Shown piece by piece: positions 1 through 10,712 of a DNA stretch of 64,000 bases. The position numbers and the translations under genes are program-made. Each line of letters starts with the position of its first letter. Position 1 is the first letter of the stretch. Source of the stretch: Pegea sp. RAD2-039 (Eukaryota > Chordata > Thaliacea > Salpida > Salpidae); the NCBI GenBank assembly GCA_034620365.1, contig JAQGEQ010000334.1:62001-126000 (forward strand), in the 5' to 3' direction. The notes beneath the pieces are model-generated. The model saw only the letters and a program-made list of their open reading frames with translations. It made no database searches and was not told where the DNA came from.

Positions 1-73
1 GGAACCGAGTGCAAGATAAAAAGTAGTACTTGATACACTGCTTGTTAATATCTATAGAGGAGTATGAATTTCA

Positions 74-188
74 TTCAACTTCAAATTAACCCAAGATATA
101 GGCCAACATTCGCCTGTGAATTTCGTTCTAATTCTTGTGTACTCAGCATATAATTATATAAAAGCTTTGTATAATCTACTGTTTGTAG
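74..188 (+). promoter_or_regulatory. TATA/TTTGTGG module, copy 1, worn inverted repeat
   Basis: TATATAAAAG starts at 155 and a TTTGTGG variant (TTTGTAG) starts at 182, a spacing of 27 bp. Only the right arm TTCAAC (74-79) of the upstream inverted repeat is intact, 76 bp before TATA. Confidence 0.5.
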
Positions 189-292
189 TGTTAAGTGGTA
201 AAACCTTATAATTAAAAAAAACACGACAAATAATTAAGAAATTAAATTTTTCTGTTTGGTTTTTATGGCCTTTACTTTTTTTCTGTTCCGAC

Positions 293-396
293 CCACAAAT
301 ATGAAACTAAAACAGGCTTATTTATCAGGTTATCGTTTCCAGTTGACAGACAATTTATACTGTGACAGGCCTATTTGGAAACTGATATAATCAGTT
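293..396 (-). promoter_or_regulatory. TATA/TTTGTGG module, minus strand, TATA mutated
   Basis: CCACAAA is at 293-299. The TATA position, 27 bp away, reads GATAAATAAG on the minus strand, so the box has lost its first T. The inverted repeat AACTGA/TCAGTT is at 380-396, only 54 bp from it instead of the usual 62. Confidence 0.45.
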
Positions 397-928
397 AACA
401 ATGAAAATACACAGTTGTATAGATTATTGGTTTGGATGATTTTCAATGATATCACTTGAATATTAAATAATTTCAAGAAAATGCTTTTAACACCGCGTTT
501 GTCAATCAATATTTGATATTTTAGCATTTCTTTCAACTATGAAAAGATCGATTATTACAAAGTAAGTAACTTCAAAAAGTATGTTCTTTTTTTAGTAAGG
601 TATAACTAAAGTATATTATTAAGGGGAAGTGTTACCTGCCCTCAAAGATGTTTACACAATAAAATATTCTAAATATTATCATCAGTAGATTAAAAAGTTT
701 GTTTGCTAGTTTTTCTAGATAATTCTATATTTTTTGTTTAAATTGTTTTATTGCTTAATCGAAATTGCAATTTGCTTTTATGTATACTTGGATAAAAAAT
801 AAATTTCAAAATGTTATTCAATAATAAATTATAATCGAGAAGTTGTATCAAAAATGGTGTTTTAGAAATCTAAACGTTAAATATGGCATTAAGACTATAT
901 TTCACCTTGTTAATATTGATTGAACTTT

Positions 929-1038
929 GTTGAAATTTATTCAACTCCAAATTAGTTTAAATATATTCCTTCATTAGAAATGGAGCTTTTTTTCAGTTTA
1001 TTATTATATAAAAGCTTCTTATATTCTAGTGTTTGTGG
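929..1038 (+). promoter_or_regulatory. TATA/TTTGTGG module, plus strand
   Basis: Inverted repeat GTTGAAATTTATTCAAC at 929-945, TATATAAAAG from 1005, TTTGTGG at 1032-1038. Repeat end to TATA is 60 bp; TATA to TTTGTGG is 27 bp. Confidence 0.6.
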
Positions 1039-1362
1039 TGTAAACGGGCAAAAAATTGAATTCGTTAATAATCATCTATTCAGAACTCAATACCCTTGGA
1101 TAATTTCCACTTTCTTTTATTTTTTTAACGTATAAAAATATGATATTTTTGGTGAACACTTGTACATTTTAAATTTAATTAAAGTTACTGATGAAATTAG
1201 CAAAGTTTACAGCTATTGCGCCGTAAAATTATTTTGATCGTTTATGCTATCATAAATATGCAAATCCTAGTGAAGCTAATTGAAAATGTGTTTTTATAAA
1301 TAGTAAGTATTAAATAATTTTGAAAAATTAAATTTACTTAAAGAAAATCCTTAAACTGTTAT

Positions 1363-1440
1363 GCTATTTCATTTTATACATATTTAAACAATGAAATGCT
1401 TTACCAGCTACATCCCTTGCGATGTAATGTGAGCTCACCC
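1363..1440. repeat. Element D (hairpin plus GC-richer core)
   Basis: ATTTCAT and ATGAAAT form a 7-bp stem around about 18 bp of A+T, flanked by GC on each side. A GC-richer core follows, with CATC/GATG arms and, in this copy, the palindrome TGAGCTCA. Other copies: 2785-2850, 6267-6340, 10366-10440, 12865-12935, 16548-16625, 32265-32345, 59524-59600, 63526-63605. Confidence 0.55.
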
Positions 1441-1734
1441 CATAAACTTACTCGTTAAAAGTGAATTTACTACTCAACATCTAATTTCAACTCTAATAAG
1501 ACAAGAAGTACTTCATTACATTTACTTCTCTTTAACAAATACATTCTTTTCAAACTTTTTTATAGGAAACAAATATTACTTTTTACATAGAACATTTACT
1601 AAGAAATTACAGTTTCTCTTTTTTTAAGTATACATCAAAAACTATAATTGAGTCTAAAAAAATAAATGCGAATTAATAACAAGTTTATTTTTAAATGTTT
1701 TTTTTTTAAGAACTTCACTTTTTGCTGTTTTAAC

Positions 1735-1847
1735 CCACAAATATAAGACTAAAACAGGTTTATATATAAGATTATGTTTCTCAAGTGATATAATCTGATT
1801 TCTTTCTGTGTTAACGATTTCATTTAGAAACTGATACATTCAGTTGA
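1735..1847 (-). promoter_or_regulatory. TATA/TTTGTGG module with perfect 8-bp stem
   Basis: Read on the minus strand: inverted repeat at 1831-1847 (AACTGA/TCAGTT), TATATATAA from 1768, TTTGTGG from 1741 (27 bp). CTGTTTTA and TAAAACAG pair over 8 bp around the TTTGTGG word. Confidence 0.6.
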
Positions 1848-3143
1848 ATTTAAAAGCATATTTTTCTCTAAATTGGTGGTTTTGATGAATTTCAATTATT
1901 ATTGAAGTCGCTTACTAAGGCTTGATTTTTTTCAATTGACATCAAACCTACCAAATGTTGTTTCATTATTTTTTAAAAGCTGATAATTTCAGTTAAATTA
2001 AAAGCTACCTATTCAACAGGTTGTTGGTGTTGTAGATAATTAATTATCAATAAAGTCGCTTCTAACGAGATTAGTAATTGGTAAAAGTGAAGGAATTTAC
2101 CTAAATAATAATAACTAATGATTAAAGGTAACTAAATGATTAAAGGGAATTTACAGATACTTTTCTAAAATTTAACAAATTTTACTTTTGTATATTATGA
2201 ATACATTTCTTTAAGTATTAATATTTGTCGCAGCATTTCTTTATTTTGCTAAAATATTTTAGTTAAAAAAAATATCTCAAATATACATTGTTGAAAAATA
2301 TATAATTGAAATTGTTAACCTCATAAATATTGTACTGAAATAAGTCAACATAACAATTTTAAACAAACAAGATGTTTGTCTTTGGCTTAGTTTAATTTAT
2401 TTTATTTCTATAATGTCAAACAATTTATTTGTAACTCACAACATCCGCCAGCTGTCGCTGTTGGTATTTTAATTTATATTCTTTTGTATTCAATTTCATA
2501 TTCTAAAAAATCAAAATATAAACAAACTAAAATTGCTGCTTTACAGTTGCTACTTACTTTTGTACTGACAATTGTATTACTGACAAATGAATTAAGTCTT
2601 GTTAACAAATTACAATGCTAAATTTGCTAACATAAATCATGTATAAGAAAAAATTAAAGATAAACATTGCCAATCCTATTGAAGCTAGATGGAAATGTTT
2701 TTTTATAAATAGTAAGTATTACATAAATTTAACAAATTAAAATTACTTTATAAAAAGAAATCTTTAAAGTCTTACGCAATTTCATTTTATAGTTATAAAA
2801 ACAATGAAATGCTTTACCAGCTGTATCCCTTGCAAATTAATATGGGCTGACCCCACTCAATTAACTCGTTAGATTTTAAGTTACTACTTCACATCTGATT
2901 TCAACTCTATTAAGGCAACAAGTTTTTCATTATATATACTTCTCTATAAAAAATACATTCTTTTCTAACTTTAGTTTTGCAAACAAATATTTCTTACATA
3001 AAAATATTACTAAAGATTGTGATTTTTTTGTTTTTTAAATATAAATTGAAAACATTTATTCAATATTAAAAAATAGTACAAATAAATAAAAACTTTATTT
3101 TTAAATGTTTATTTTTAAGAAGTTTACTTTTTTCTGTTTTAAC

Positions 3144-3255
3144 CCACAAATTTGAGACTAAAACAGGTTTATATATAGGATTATGTTTCTCATGTTGATA
3201 TAATGTAAACCAATTCTGTATAAACGAATTCATTTAGAAACTGATGCATTCAGTT
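3144..3255 (-). promoter_or_regulatory. TATA/TTTGTGG module, minus strand
   Basis: TATATATAAA from 3177, TTTGTGG from 3150 (27 bp), inverted repeat AACTGA/TCAGTT at 3239-3255, 62 bp from TATA. The flanking 8-bp stem CTGTTTTA/TAAAACAG is perfect. Confidence 0.6.
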
Positions 3256-3429
3256 GAATTTAAAAGAATAATTTTCCTACAGATTGTTTGTTTTGATGAA
3301 TTTCAATTATTACTGAAGTCGCTTTCTATGGCCTGAAATTTATCAATTGACATCAAAGCTACCAATTCTTGTTTCATTATTTTGTAATAGATGATAATTT
3401 CATTTGAATTAAAAGCTATCTATTCCACA

Positions 3430-3455
3430 GGTTATTCCTTTGTTGATAATTAATT
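3430..3455. repeat. Perfect 18-bp palindrome upstream of minus-strand module
   Basis: TTGATAATTAATTATCAA is self-complementary and contains TAATTA cores, as in paired-type homeodomain sites. It lies on the upstream side of the minus-strand module. Related sites sit beside several other minus-strand modules (near 2033, 17215, 21010, 24795, 60190). Confidence 0.5.
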
Positions 3456-3904
3456 ATCAATAAAGTCGCTTCTAACGAGATTAGTAATTGGTGAAAGTGA
3501 AGGAATTGTCTTTTTGCACTTGTTGTCTGGAGCTTGTCTTTCTGAATTGTCTTTCTCTTGCTAGCTGTTTTTGTTTATTTTTTCAACTTACATAAAACTA
3601 AAAAGAAGAAAAAAATGCTGTTCTTGAATTTTTAAAAGAATTGTAAGAAAATGCTTTTGAAACCACGTTCAAAAACAATTTTTGATCTTTTGAATTTTCT
3701 TTAAATTATAAAAAATCAGATTTCATATAGTTATTAATTTATTAAAACAGCGATTACTTAACTAACTGAAATACATAGTTCTATCCCTGATAAATAATAC
3801 AAGTTACAATAATTCTAAAGTTTAAACAAATTTTTCAATATGATTATTCAATATGATTGTTCAACAGAATTAAAAAAGTATCAAGTAAAAGATAATATTA
3901 TTAT

Positions 3905-4230
3905 TACAATTTTTATCACCAGATTTTGTGATTTTAGTTTATGTCAATATCGATAATAATTTAGAAATAGTAAATGAGTTATATACAACTTGATTTAAAA
4001 AATCAAATCTAAATTAACTGTTATCAAACTATTATTCAAATTAGAATTTTTGATTTATGAGAAATCAATGAAAACTGTATCTTTAGTTTATATTCTTTGT
4101 TTATAGTTTTGTACAAAATCATCCATAAAAACTTTAATACATCTCCTGGGTAAGTTTTTCTTATACTACCAAAACGTTGTAATTTTTTTAACCTTTAGGT
4201 ATAAATAAAAAATGTCTTATAGCAAGAAGT
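3905..4230. other. A+T-rich spacer, nothing recognised
   Basis: This short stretch lies between two duplicated blocks. I see no coding frame, RNA gene or known repeat signature in it. Confidence 0.5.
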
Positions 4231-4375
4231 TGTCTTATAAAACAAATAAATTTTACAGTAATATTTAATAATAAATTATAATCCAGAAGTTGAATATCAA
4301 AATGAGTTTTAAATATTGAAATGGAAAATTTAGCATTACTACCATATTTCTCGTTCGTAAATTTAATTGATGCTT

Positions 4376-4485
4376 GTTGAAATTTATTCAACTCCAAATT
4401 AGAAGAAAGTCAAGTATTCATCGGCAAATGGCCTTAGTTTCAGATTGTTATTATATAAAACCTTTTTATAATCTAGTGTTTGTGG
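4376..4485 (+). promoter_or_regulatory. TATA/TTTGTGG module, plus strand
   Basis: Inverted repeat at 4376-4392, TATATAAAAC from 4452, TTTGTGG from 4479; spacings 60 and 27 bp. Element B follows at 4812. Confidence 0.6.
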
Positions 4486-5294
4486 TTTAAACTGGTAAAA
4501 GGTTGAATTTTGGGGATAATTTCAATTTTCTTTTACTTTTTAACTTATAAAAAATATAATATTTTTACTGAGTAGGAATACATTTCAAATTTAACAAAAA
4601 TTTTTAAGAAGTTAGTAAAATTTTACAGCTATTGCCTGCGGAAAAATATTTTAATGAATTTAATAGATCATAGCAGCAAATAATTTAGTAGCATAAGTTG
4701 ATTTAACTTTCTATACAAATGTTTATTAATAAGAAAATTAACAAGTTATTTGTTGTTATATCAGTTTAATATAGTTTGTTTTCAAAACTTTTGTCGAATT
4801 ATTTGTAAACTTGAACAGTCGCTAGTTGTCGCTGTTAAACTTACGTTAATTTTTTTATCTTTTGTTTGACTTCTTAAACTAAAAAAATCATTTCAAAACA
4901 AAAAAACTTATCTTAAATACAATTGATGTTAAAATGTGGTACTAGCCATTAGAGAATTTGGTTTTAACTATTTAACAGCCTACTTTTGTACTGACAATCT
5001 TATTACTGACAAATAAACTAATTCTTATTAATCTACTACATACCAAAAATATATTTCCACAAATTTATTAAACTAATAAAAACAGATTAATAATATAATT
5101 ACAATTTTCATGAAAAACTTCTGTCATTAATGCATTGTAAGCGTCAAAATTGTTTTTGATTTAAGCATATGAAAAGAATTCGCCAGTAAAAATTATTATC
5201 CAGAAATTGAAAACCAAGTTGAGCTGGTAAATGTTTAAAATTACAACTATAGAATTGTAACCATATTTCTACTTGGTAATATTGATTAAAATTT

Positions 5295-5412
5295 GTTGAA
5301 ACTTATTCAACTTCAAATTAATAAAAGATTGCCTGATATAACCAACCGTATATATGTGTTACGTTTCGAGTATACTATTATTTAAAAGAATCTTATAGTC
5401 TAGTGTTTGTGG
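5295..5412 (+). promoter_or_regulatory. TATA/TTTGTGG module, 68-bp class
   Basis: Inverted repeat GTTGAAACTTATTCAAC at 5295-5311, TATTTAAAAG from 5379, TTTGTGG from 5406. Repeat end to TATA is 68 bp; TATA to TTTGTGG is 27 bp. Element B follows at 5761. Confidence 0.6.
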
Positions 5413-6925
5413 TGTAGACTTGTAAAAAAATTGAATTTGTTAATAATCATTTCTCAGAGATTAATACCCTTGGCTATTTTTAACTTTATTTTAATTTTTC
5501 AACTTTTAAAATTATAATTTTTGCAGAGTAAGTGTACATTTTAATTTTTAAAACGTTCATTACAGAAGTTAGCAAAGTTTTACAACTATTGCACGTGGAA
5601 GAGTATTTTAATCGTTTTAGCATAACAGAACATTGCAGCAAATAATTTAAGGGCTGATATGATCTTCTATACAATTGCTCGCTAATAACAAAATCAAGGG
5701 ATGTTTGTTTTTTGGTTTAGTTTTTTGTTTCTTAAAAATCGAACAATATGTTTGTAAATCACAACAATCGCTAGCTGACGCTGTTGGTACTTGATTTTAA
5801 CTTTTTTTTCCAATTCTGAAAATACATTTTAAAGCAAGAATAATTTGTTAAGTGCTATTAAATATTAATGGGTGCTACTTAGCTCTTATAGAAAAGGTTT
5901 TAGACTGTTTATCTGCTAAATTTTGTGCTGACAATCGTATTAATGACAAATATAACCTTGTTAATATATTACGAGTCAAGGATACATTTAAACAAAGTTC
6001 AATAAAGTATTTAAAACAAATTATTAAAATGATTACATTTCTCATTAACAAATTCTGTCATTAATGATTTATGTGAATCAAAATTGAATCCACATTTTAG
6101 TTTGTGTTGTTATTTTTATTTCAGAACCCGTTTTTTTTTACGGCTGACTTAAAAATAAATATTGCTAATCCTAGTGAAGCTAAATAGAAACGTTTTTTAT
6201 GAATAGTAAGTATTACATAACTCCAACAATTTAAATTTACTTAAAAAGATCCTTAAACTTTTAAGCAATTTCATTTCATATTTATTTAAACAATGAAATG
6301 CTTTACTATCTGTATCTCTTGCAAATTAATATGGGCTTGACCCCAATCAATTAACTCGTTAAAATTTAAGTTACTAATTCACATCTGATTTCAACTCTAA
6401 TAAGACAAGGAGTTTTTCATTACATTTACTTCTATTTAAGAGATATATTCTTTTCTTACTTTAGTATTGCAAAGAAATATTTTTTTACATACAAAATTTA
6501 CTAAAGATTGTGGTTTCTTTGTTTTTTAAATAAAATCAAAAACTTTAATTCAATATTAAAAAATCAAATTTATTAAACTGATATTACAACCAATAATAAA
6601 AAAGATAAAATAAAGTACCTGCAATGACATCTTGCGGATGTCCTGATTTACAAATAATTTGTTTGATTTTTAAGAAGCAAAATTAATTAAACTAAACCAA
6701 AAACCAGCGCGCTTGGTTTTGTTATTAGCAAACCTTTATATAGAGAAGCAAATCAGCCCTTTAAATATTCGCTGATTATTTATGCTATTATCATTATATT
6801 TTCTTATCATTATCAATATTATTGGTGATTACAGGTGATATCTTAAGGAACGTTAAGTGTTCTGTAGCTTAATTTGTTTTGTAAAGTATTACTTTCTATA
6901 GCTCTATCATGGATATAATTTATAA

Positions 6926-7039
6926 GTTGAAACTTATTCAACTTCAAAATATTAGTAAACACATGGAGAACTTCAAATTCATCTCTTTCACCGTTATACT
7001 CCTGTTATATATTATTGCATTCTTATCTAATGTTTGTGG
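6926..7039 (+). promoter_or_regulatory. TATA/TTTGTGG module, 64-bp class
   Basis: Inverted repeat GTTGAAACTTATTCAAC at 6926-6942, TATATATTAT from 7006, TTTGTGG from 7033. The bases between TATA and TTTGTGG differ from the other subfamily, but the 27-bp spacing is kept. ATTGCA/TGCAAT could pair around the TTTGTGG word. Confidence 0.6.
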
Positions 7040-7169
7040 GTTGCAATTTTAAAATCCTTACTTTTTACAGATAAGCTACTTATAATCTAAAACAGACGCT
7101 ACTAAGTAATTATTTTTTCAGTTCTTAATCTCTATTTACTATTAAAATATCGATTTTCTTTTTAAAAAC

Positions 7170-7240
7170 ATCCTATAGAGAGTCAAAGCTTCATATAATC
7201 TAGTGTTTGTGGTGTAAACTGGTAAAAAATTGATTTCGTT
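7170..7240 (+). repeat. Headless module: TTTGTGG without TATA
   Basis: The conserved sequence from 'gcttcatataatctag' onwards is present, with TTTGTGG from 7206. The TATA position reads AGAGTCAAAG, joined to the 'cctatagagagt' end of another repeat. This looks like a recombination junction that removed the box. The sister copy near 13785 carries the same junction, so it predates the 3.5-kb duplication. Confidence 0.5.
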
Positions 7241-8881
7241 AATAATCATCTATTCCAAACTCAATATCTTTGGCTAATTTCAACTTTTTAATTTATACAA
7301 TGTATTTTTTTGCTGAGTAAGAGTACATTTTAAATTTAACCAAAATTACTGAAGAAATTAGCAAAATCTTACATCTACTGCGCGTGGAAAATTATTTTAT
7401 TGTTTTCTATTTGAAAAACCTATCAGCAAATATATGTATATGTATTTTCAATTCAAATGTTTGTTAATAGCAAAACAAACAAGTTGTCATTTCAGATTAA
7501 TATATTTTATAAAAATCATAACTTTTTTAGTTATTTTTGTTAAGAAAAACGTTTTCTGTTTAAAAAAACAAAAAATCAGTATTTTAATTAATCAGTTCTT
7601 TAACAAATTTTTCATTTTAAAATTAAAATTCATTTAGATTTATCATTTTGCTTTTTTTCTTGTTTTAGCACAGTTAGCAAAATATAATAAGGAAAGATAA
7701 TTTTTCAAACTAAGAAAAATATTTTAAATTTTAGAAATACTTTTTTGATAGCTGTAAGCCTTTTTTTTTAGCTTTAAAGTAGTAATTTTTTATTACATTT
7801 CATCTAAATTAAATATAATAGTATTACTTCCTTGTTTTTATGGATTAACTAAAAAAAGTAAAAGTATTCTTTTATGGAATTTGCAATTTACTTTTAAGTA
7901 TATTTGATTACAAAATATAATTCAAAATATTTTTGGATAAACCAGAAAACGTTTATATTATTTTATAAATATTTAATAGATAAATTTGTTTTAACGTCAA
8001 AATGCAAATAATAATTTTGAAGGGTTTTTAGAGAGTAATTTCCGTCTTATTTATAAGAATTTTAGTTGTCATATAATTCGTTAAGAGTAAAAATAAATTT
8101 ACCAAAGTTTTTAAAAAGTAGATTACGTAAACATAGAAAAAAAACGATTCTATTTGAAATGTTTTCTAATAATATATTTAATAATATTAAAAATTTTGAA
8201 ACAGTTAAACTTACTAACTTAAAATTAATTTAAATTTTATGTTAAATTTCATGAAGAAGATTATGTATTTATATTAAACTTATTTATTTTTTTTTCATTT
8301 AAAAAAAAGGAAAATAGAAAATTTACGAAATTGTGTATTTCACAATATTAAATAACCTACCTATAATCTAAAACAAACGCTAATAGATTAATTTTTTGTA
8401 GATCTTAATCTCTATTTACTATTAACAAATCGACTTTGATAAGAAAATGCAGATGGAATTTATTTATATATTTTATTGTTTTTCACGTTTTTATTTCTCT
8501 TTAATTTCGAAATTATTTAAACTTTTAAGCATTTTTAAAAGACATTTTTCCTAAAGATACTTTTAAACATAAATAATTTATTTCTTAGAAAAGTTATTTT
8601 TCTTAAAAAAGAAAAATATTAATTGACGAGATGAAAGTCTATAGAAAAATTGCATTAAAAAACAAACAAGACAGTTCTTCAAAATTAGTTGCTTTATTAA
8701 CAAGTTTAGTATATAGAAAAGTTTTTTAGAATTTCACAATGCAACTAAAACATAAAATTAGTAAGACTTTAGTAAGAAAGATAAGGAATTTCTGAATAAT
8801 AAAATCTTGCAAAAATTGCATAATTTCAAAATTAAAAGATTTACCAAATTCTGTAGTAAGTAAACATTTTAAAATTTTAAC

Positions 8882-9004
8882 TCACAAACCTGAGATTAAA
8901 ATGCAATAATATATAAGATGAGTATAACAAAGCTTTACCTGATATTTAGGTGTTATTGTTTACATTACCATTGATTATTATTTTGAGGTTGAACAAGTTT
9001 CAAC
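8882..9004 (-). promoter_or_regulatory. TATA module, TTGCAT subfamily, minus strand
   Basis: Minus strand: inverted repeat at 8988-9004, TATATATTAT from 8915, TTTGTGAG from 8888. TATA to TTTGTG is 27 bp; repeat to TATA is 73 bp. Close copies are at 36531, 41667 and 63387. Confidence 0.55.
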
Positions 9005-9391
9005 TTATAAATTATATAAATAGTTTTTCTAATGAAAGTAGAAACTTAAACGAACATATCAAGCTAAAAACACTGGAAGTTGTTAGGGATCTATATTATT
9101 AAAATATTACATTATTTTTATTTCATTCTAAATTTTTTTGTTGAATATTTTTTCTGAACTGCGAAAAATAGAAAATATTTTCAACATAATTTACTGAAAG
9201 TGTAAACTTATTAGAATATTAATTCAGTAAATAAAGTTTACAAATTATACAATTTTAACATTATAAACATCAAATACATAGAAATATATAAGAAATGTTA
9301 TTATCACTATCATTATTGAAAATGCTTTGAAAAGTTCTCTGATTGTCTTTAAAAATTACTTAATAAAATTTTTAAGCCATCTTTTTGAGCA

Positions 9392-9425
9392 CCACAAACA
9401 TAAGATTGAGACCACTTTACATATA
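9392..9425 (-). promoter_or_regulatory. TATA/TTTGTGG core, TATATGTAAA variant
   Basis: TATATGTAAA from 9425 and TTTGTGG from 9398 on the minus strand, again 27 bp apart although the bases between are unlike other subfamilies. No clear upstream inverted repeat. Confidence 0.45.
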
Positions 9426-10712
9426 AGGTTTGAGATTCAACTCTAATTGCGTAGATGCAACCATCTAAAAAGTTTTAATATTTGGAGCCCGTTTTTTCTT
9501 ACAGGTGATTTTATGGTAAATAACATTGATGCTAGTGAAGCATTAGAAAATATATTTTATTGTAATGAAATTTCTTTCTCAGTTTAGATGATTATGACAA
9601 ATTTAAATACATTTGCTATATAGAATATATTATTCTACTTTCTTCTGTTAGAAAATTTTCCAAATAAACCTATAAAAGAAATTGTAGCAGAGAAATTTCA
9701 GTTACGTTCATCTACTGATTGTTGTTTGATAAAGATAAAAATACTTTCAAATAATATTATTTAAAGAATAGTCAAACTAAGAAAACTAATTTTCACTCCT
9801 AATACTTGGGATAGTTGTAACTTTTCATGTTATTTTTAATGTCGTTATTTTTTTGTTAAAGTTAATTTAACTTTAGTAGATTCACCTTATTTTTTTCATT
9901 TATAAAAAAAACGGTAAATGTCAGTTTCTTCATATAGTTTGTAACTTGCTTTCTAGTTATATTAGAGACAAACTAAAATCGTAAAAGTATTGTATTTTAA
10001 AAGATAAAGTTCATAAAATCTCATGATTTGATTTTAGAAAGTGTAAATTTGAAATTATATTATATATATTGTCCTTAGATAAAGTACGTATAAAATTACA
10101 AAATTATTTTTCTTGAGAACCACAAACTACTGAGACATGAGACAAAGATTGAGGCTGCTTGACTCAAAAGTTTTTAACATCAACGCATTCAACGTACGTT
10201 CTTGTTGCTTATATTCATGTCATTTTGGAATCTGTCAACTTTTACGGGTGACTTTATGGTAAATATCGCTAATGCTAGTGAAGCAAAAATAAGATTTTTT
10301 ATGTAAAGTAATTAGTACATAATTTTAACAAATTAATTTTACTTAAAAAAAATCTTTAAACTTTTACGCAATTTCATTATATAGTTATATAAGCAATGAA
10401 ATGCTTTACTATCTGTATACGGTGCGATTTAATATGGGCTGAACCCAATAAATTAACTCAGTAAAATTTAGGTTACTACTTAACATCTAATTTCCACTCT
10501 AATAAGACAAAGAGTTCTTCATTACATTAACTTGTCTTATTATTATAAATTTCTAAATTATTAAATTTGTCATATAAAACAAATCAATTTTAAAGTAATA
10601 TTTTTTAATAAATTATAATCCAGAAGTTGAATATCAAATTGAGTTTTAAATATTGAAATGGAAAATTTAGCATTACTACCATATATCTCGTTGGTAAATT
10701 TAATTGATGTCT

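Larger units (their letters stand above)
1..820. repeat. Non-coding mosaic segment with two TATA modules
   Basis: No coding region is recognisable. The stretch holds one plus-strand module (74-188) and one minus-strand module (293-396), both listed separately. The rest is A+T-rich sequence with partial resemblance to other mosaic blocks. The open frame at 330-536 on the minus strand runs through the minus-strand module and has no sign of selection. Confidence 0.6.
820..2100. repeat. Duplicated block, copy of 58985-60250
   Basis: The block aligns along its whole length with 58985-60250. Order: plus-strand module (929-1038), the conserved 'ctattgcgc' stretch near 1215, a 'cctagtgaagct' element near 1267, element D (1363-1440), minus-strand module (1735-1847), and a TAATTA-rich palindrome near 2035 followed by 'aaagtcgcttct'. 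The two modules point towards each other about 700 bp apart. No coding region is seen. Confidence 0.7.
2129..3904. repeat. Duplicated block, copy of 15871-17675
   Basis: Both ends can be placed because similarity with 15871-17675 starts at 'taactaaatgattaaagg' and stops after 'gtaaaagataatatta'. It contains element B at 2439-2465, element D at 2785-2850, the minus-strand module at 3144-3255 and the 18-bp palindrome near 3431. No coding region is seen. The two copies are very similar with scattered substitutions and small indels, so the duplication is fairly recent. Confidence 0.8.
4231..7704. repeat. Large duplicated block, copy 1 of a 3.5-kb duplication
   Basis: The block aligns with 10568-14307 over its full length, and a more diverged third copy of its middle lies at 34881-36290. 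It holds plus-strand modules at 4376-4485, 5295-5412 and 6926-7039, a headless copy near 7206, element B at 4812-4838, 5761-5790 and (reverse) 6617-6645, and element D at 6267-6340. Relative to the other copies about 250 bp is missing at 5173/5174. A 70-codon frame at 5852-6064 is interrupted in the sister copy near 12543, so I treat it as chance. Confidence 0.85.
7705..10567. repeat. Mosaic non-coding segment between duplicated blocks
   Basis: Parts recur near 8640-8920, 36300-36600, 37820-38130, 41300-41880 and 63150-63460. The segment from about 9600 to 10290 recurs near 14310-14770 and 31620-32200. It contains minus-strand modules at 8882-9004 and 9392-9425, a TATA-less variant near 10120, a 'gctaatgctagtgaagc' element near 10265 and element D at 10366-10440. 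No coding region is found. Confidence 0.6.

Noticed and set aside
1015..1060. Spliced-leader RNA genes, because ACTG is followed by GTAAAA after a TATA-headed start
   Set aside because: The donor-like GTAAAA is missing in the minus-strand subfamily and I see no shared Sm site. The exon would not be constant between copies.
5852..6064. 70-codon frame
   Set aside because: The nearly identical sister copy has a stop (TAA within 'actaatata') near 12543, so the frame is not maintained.
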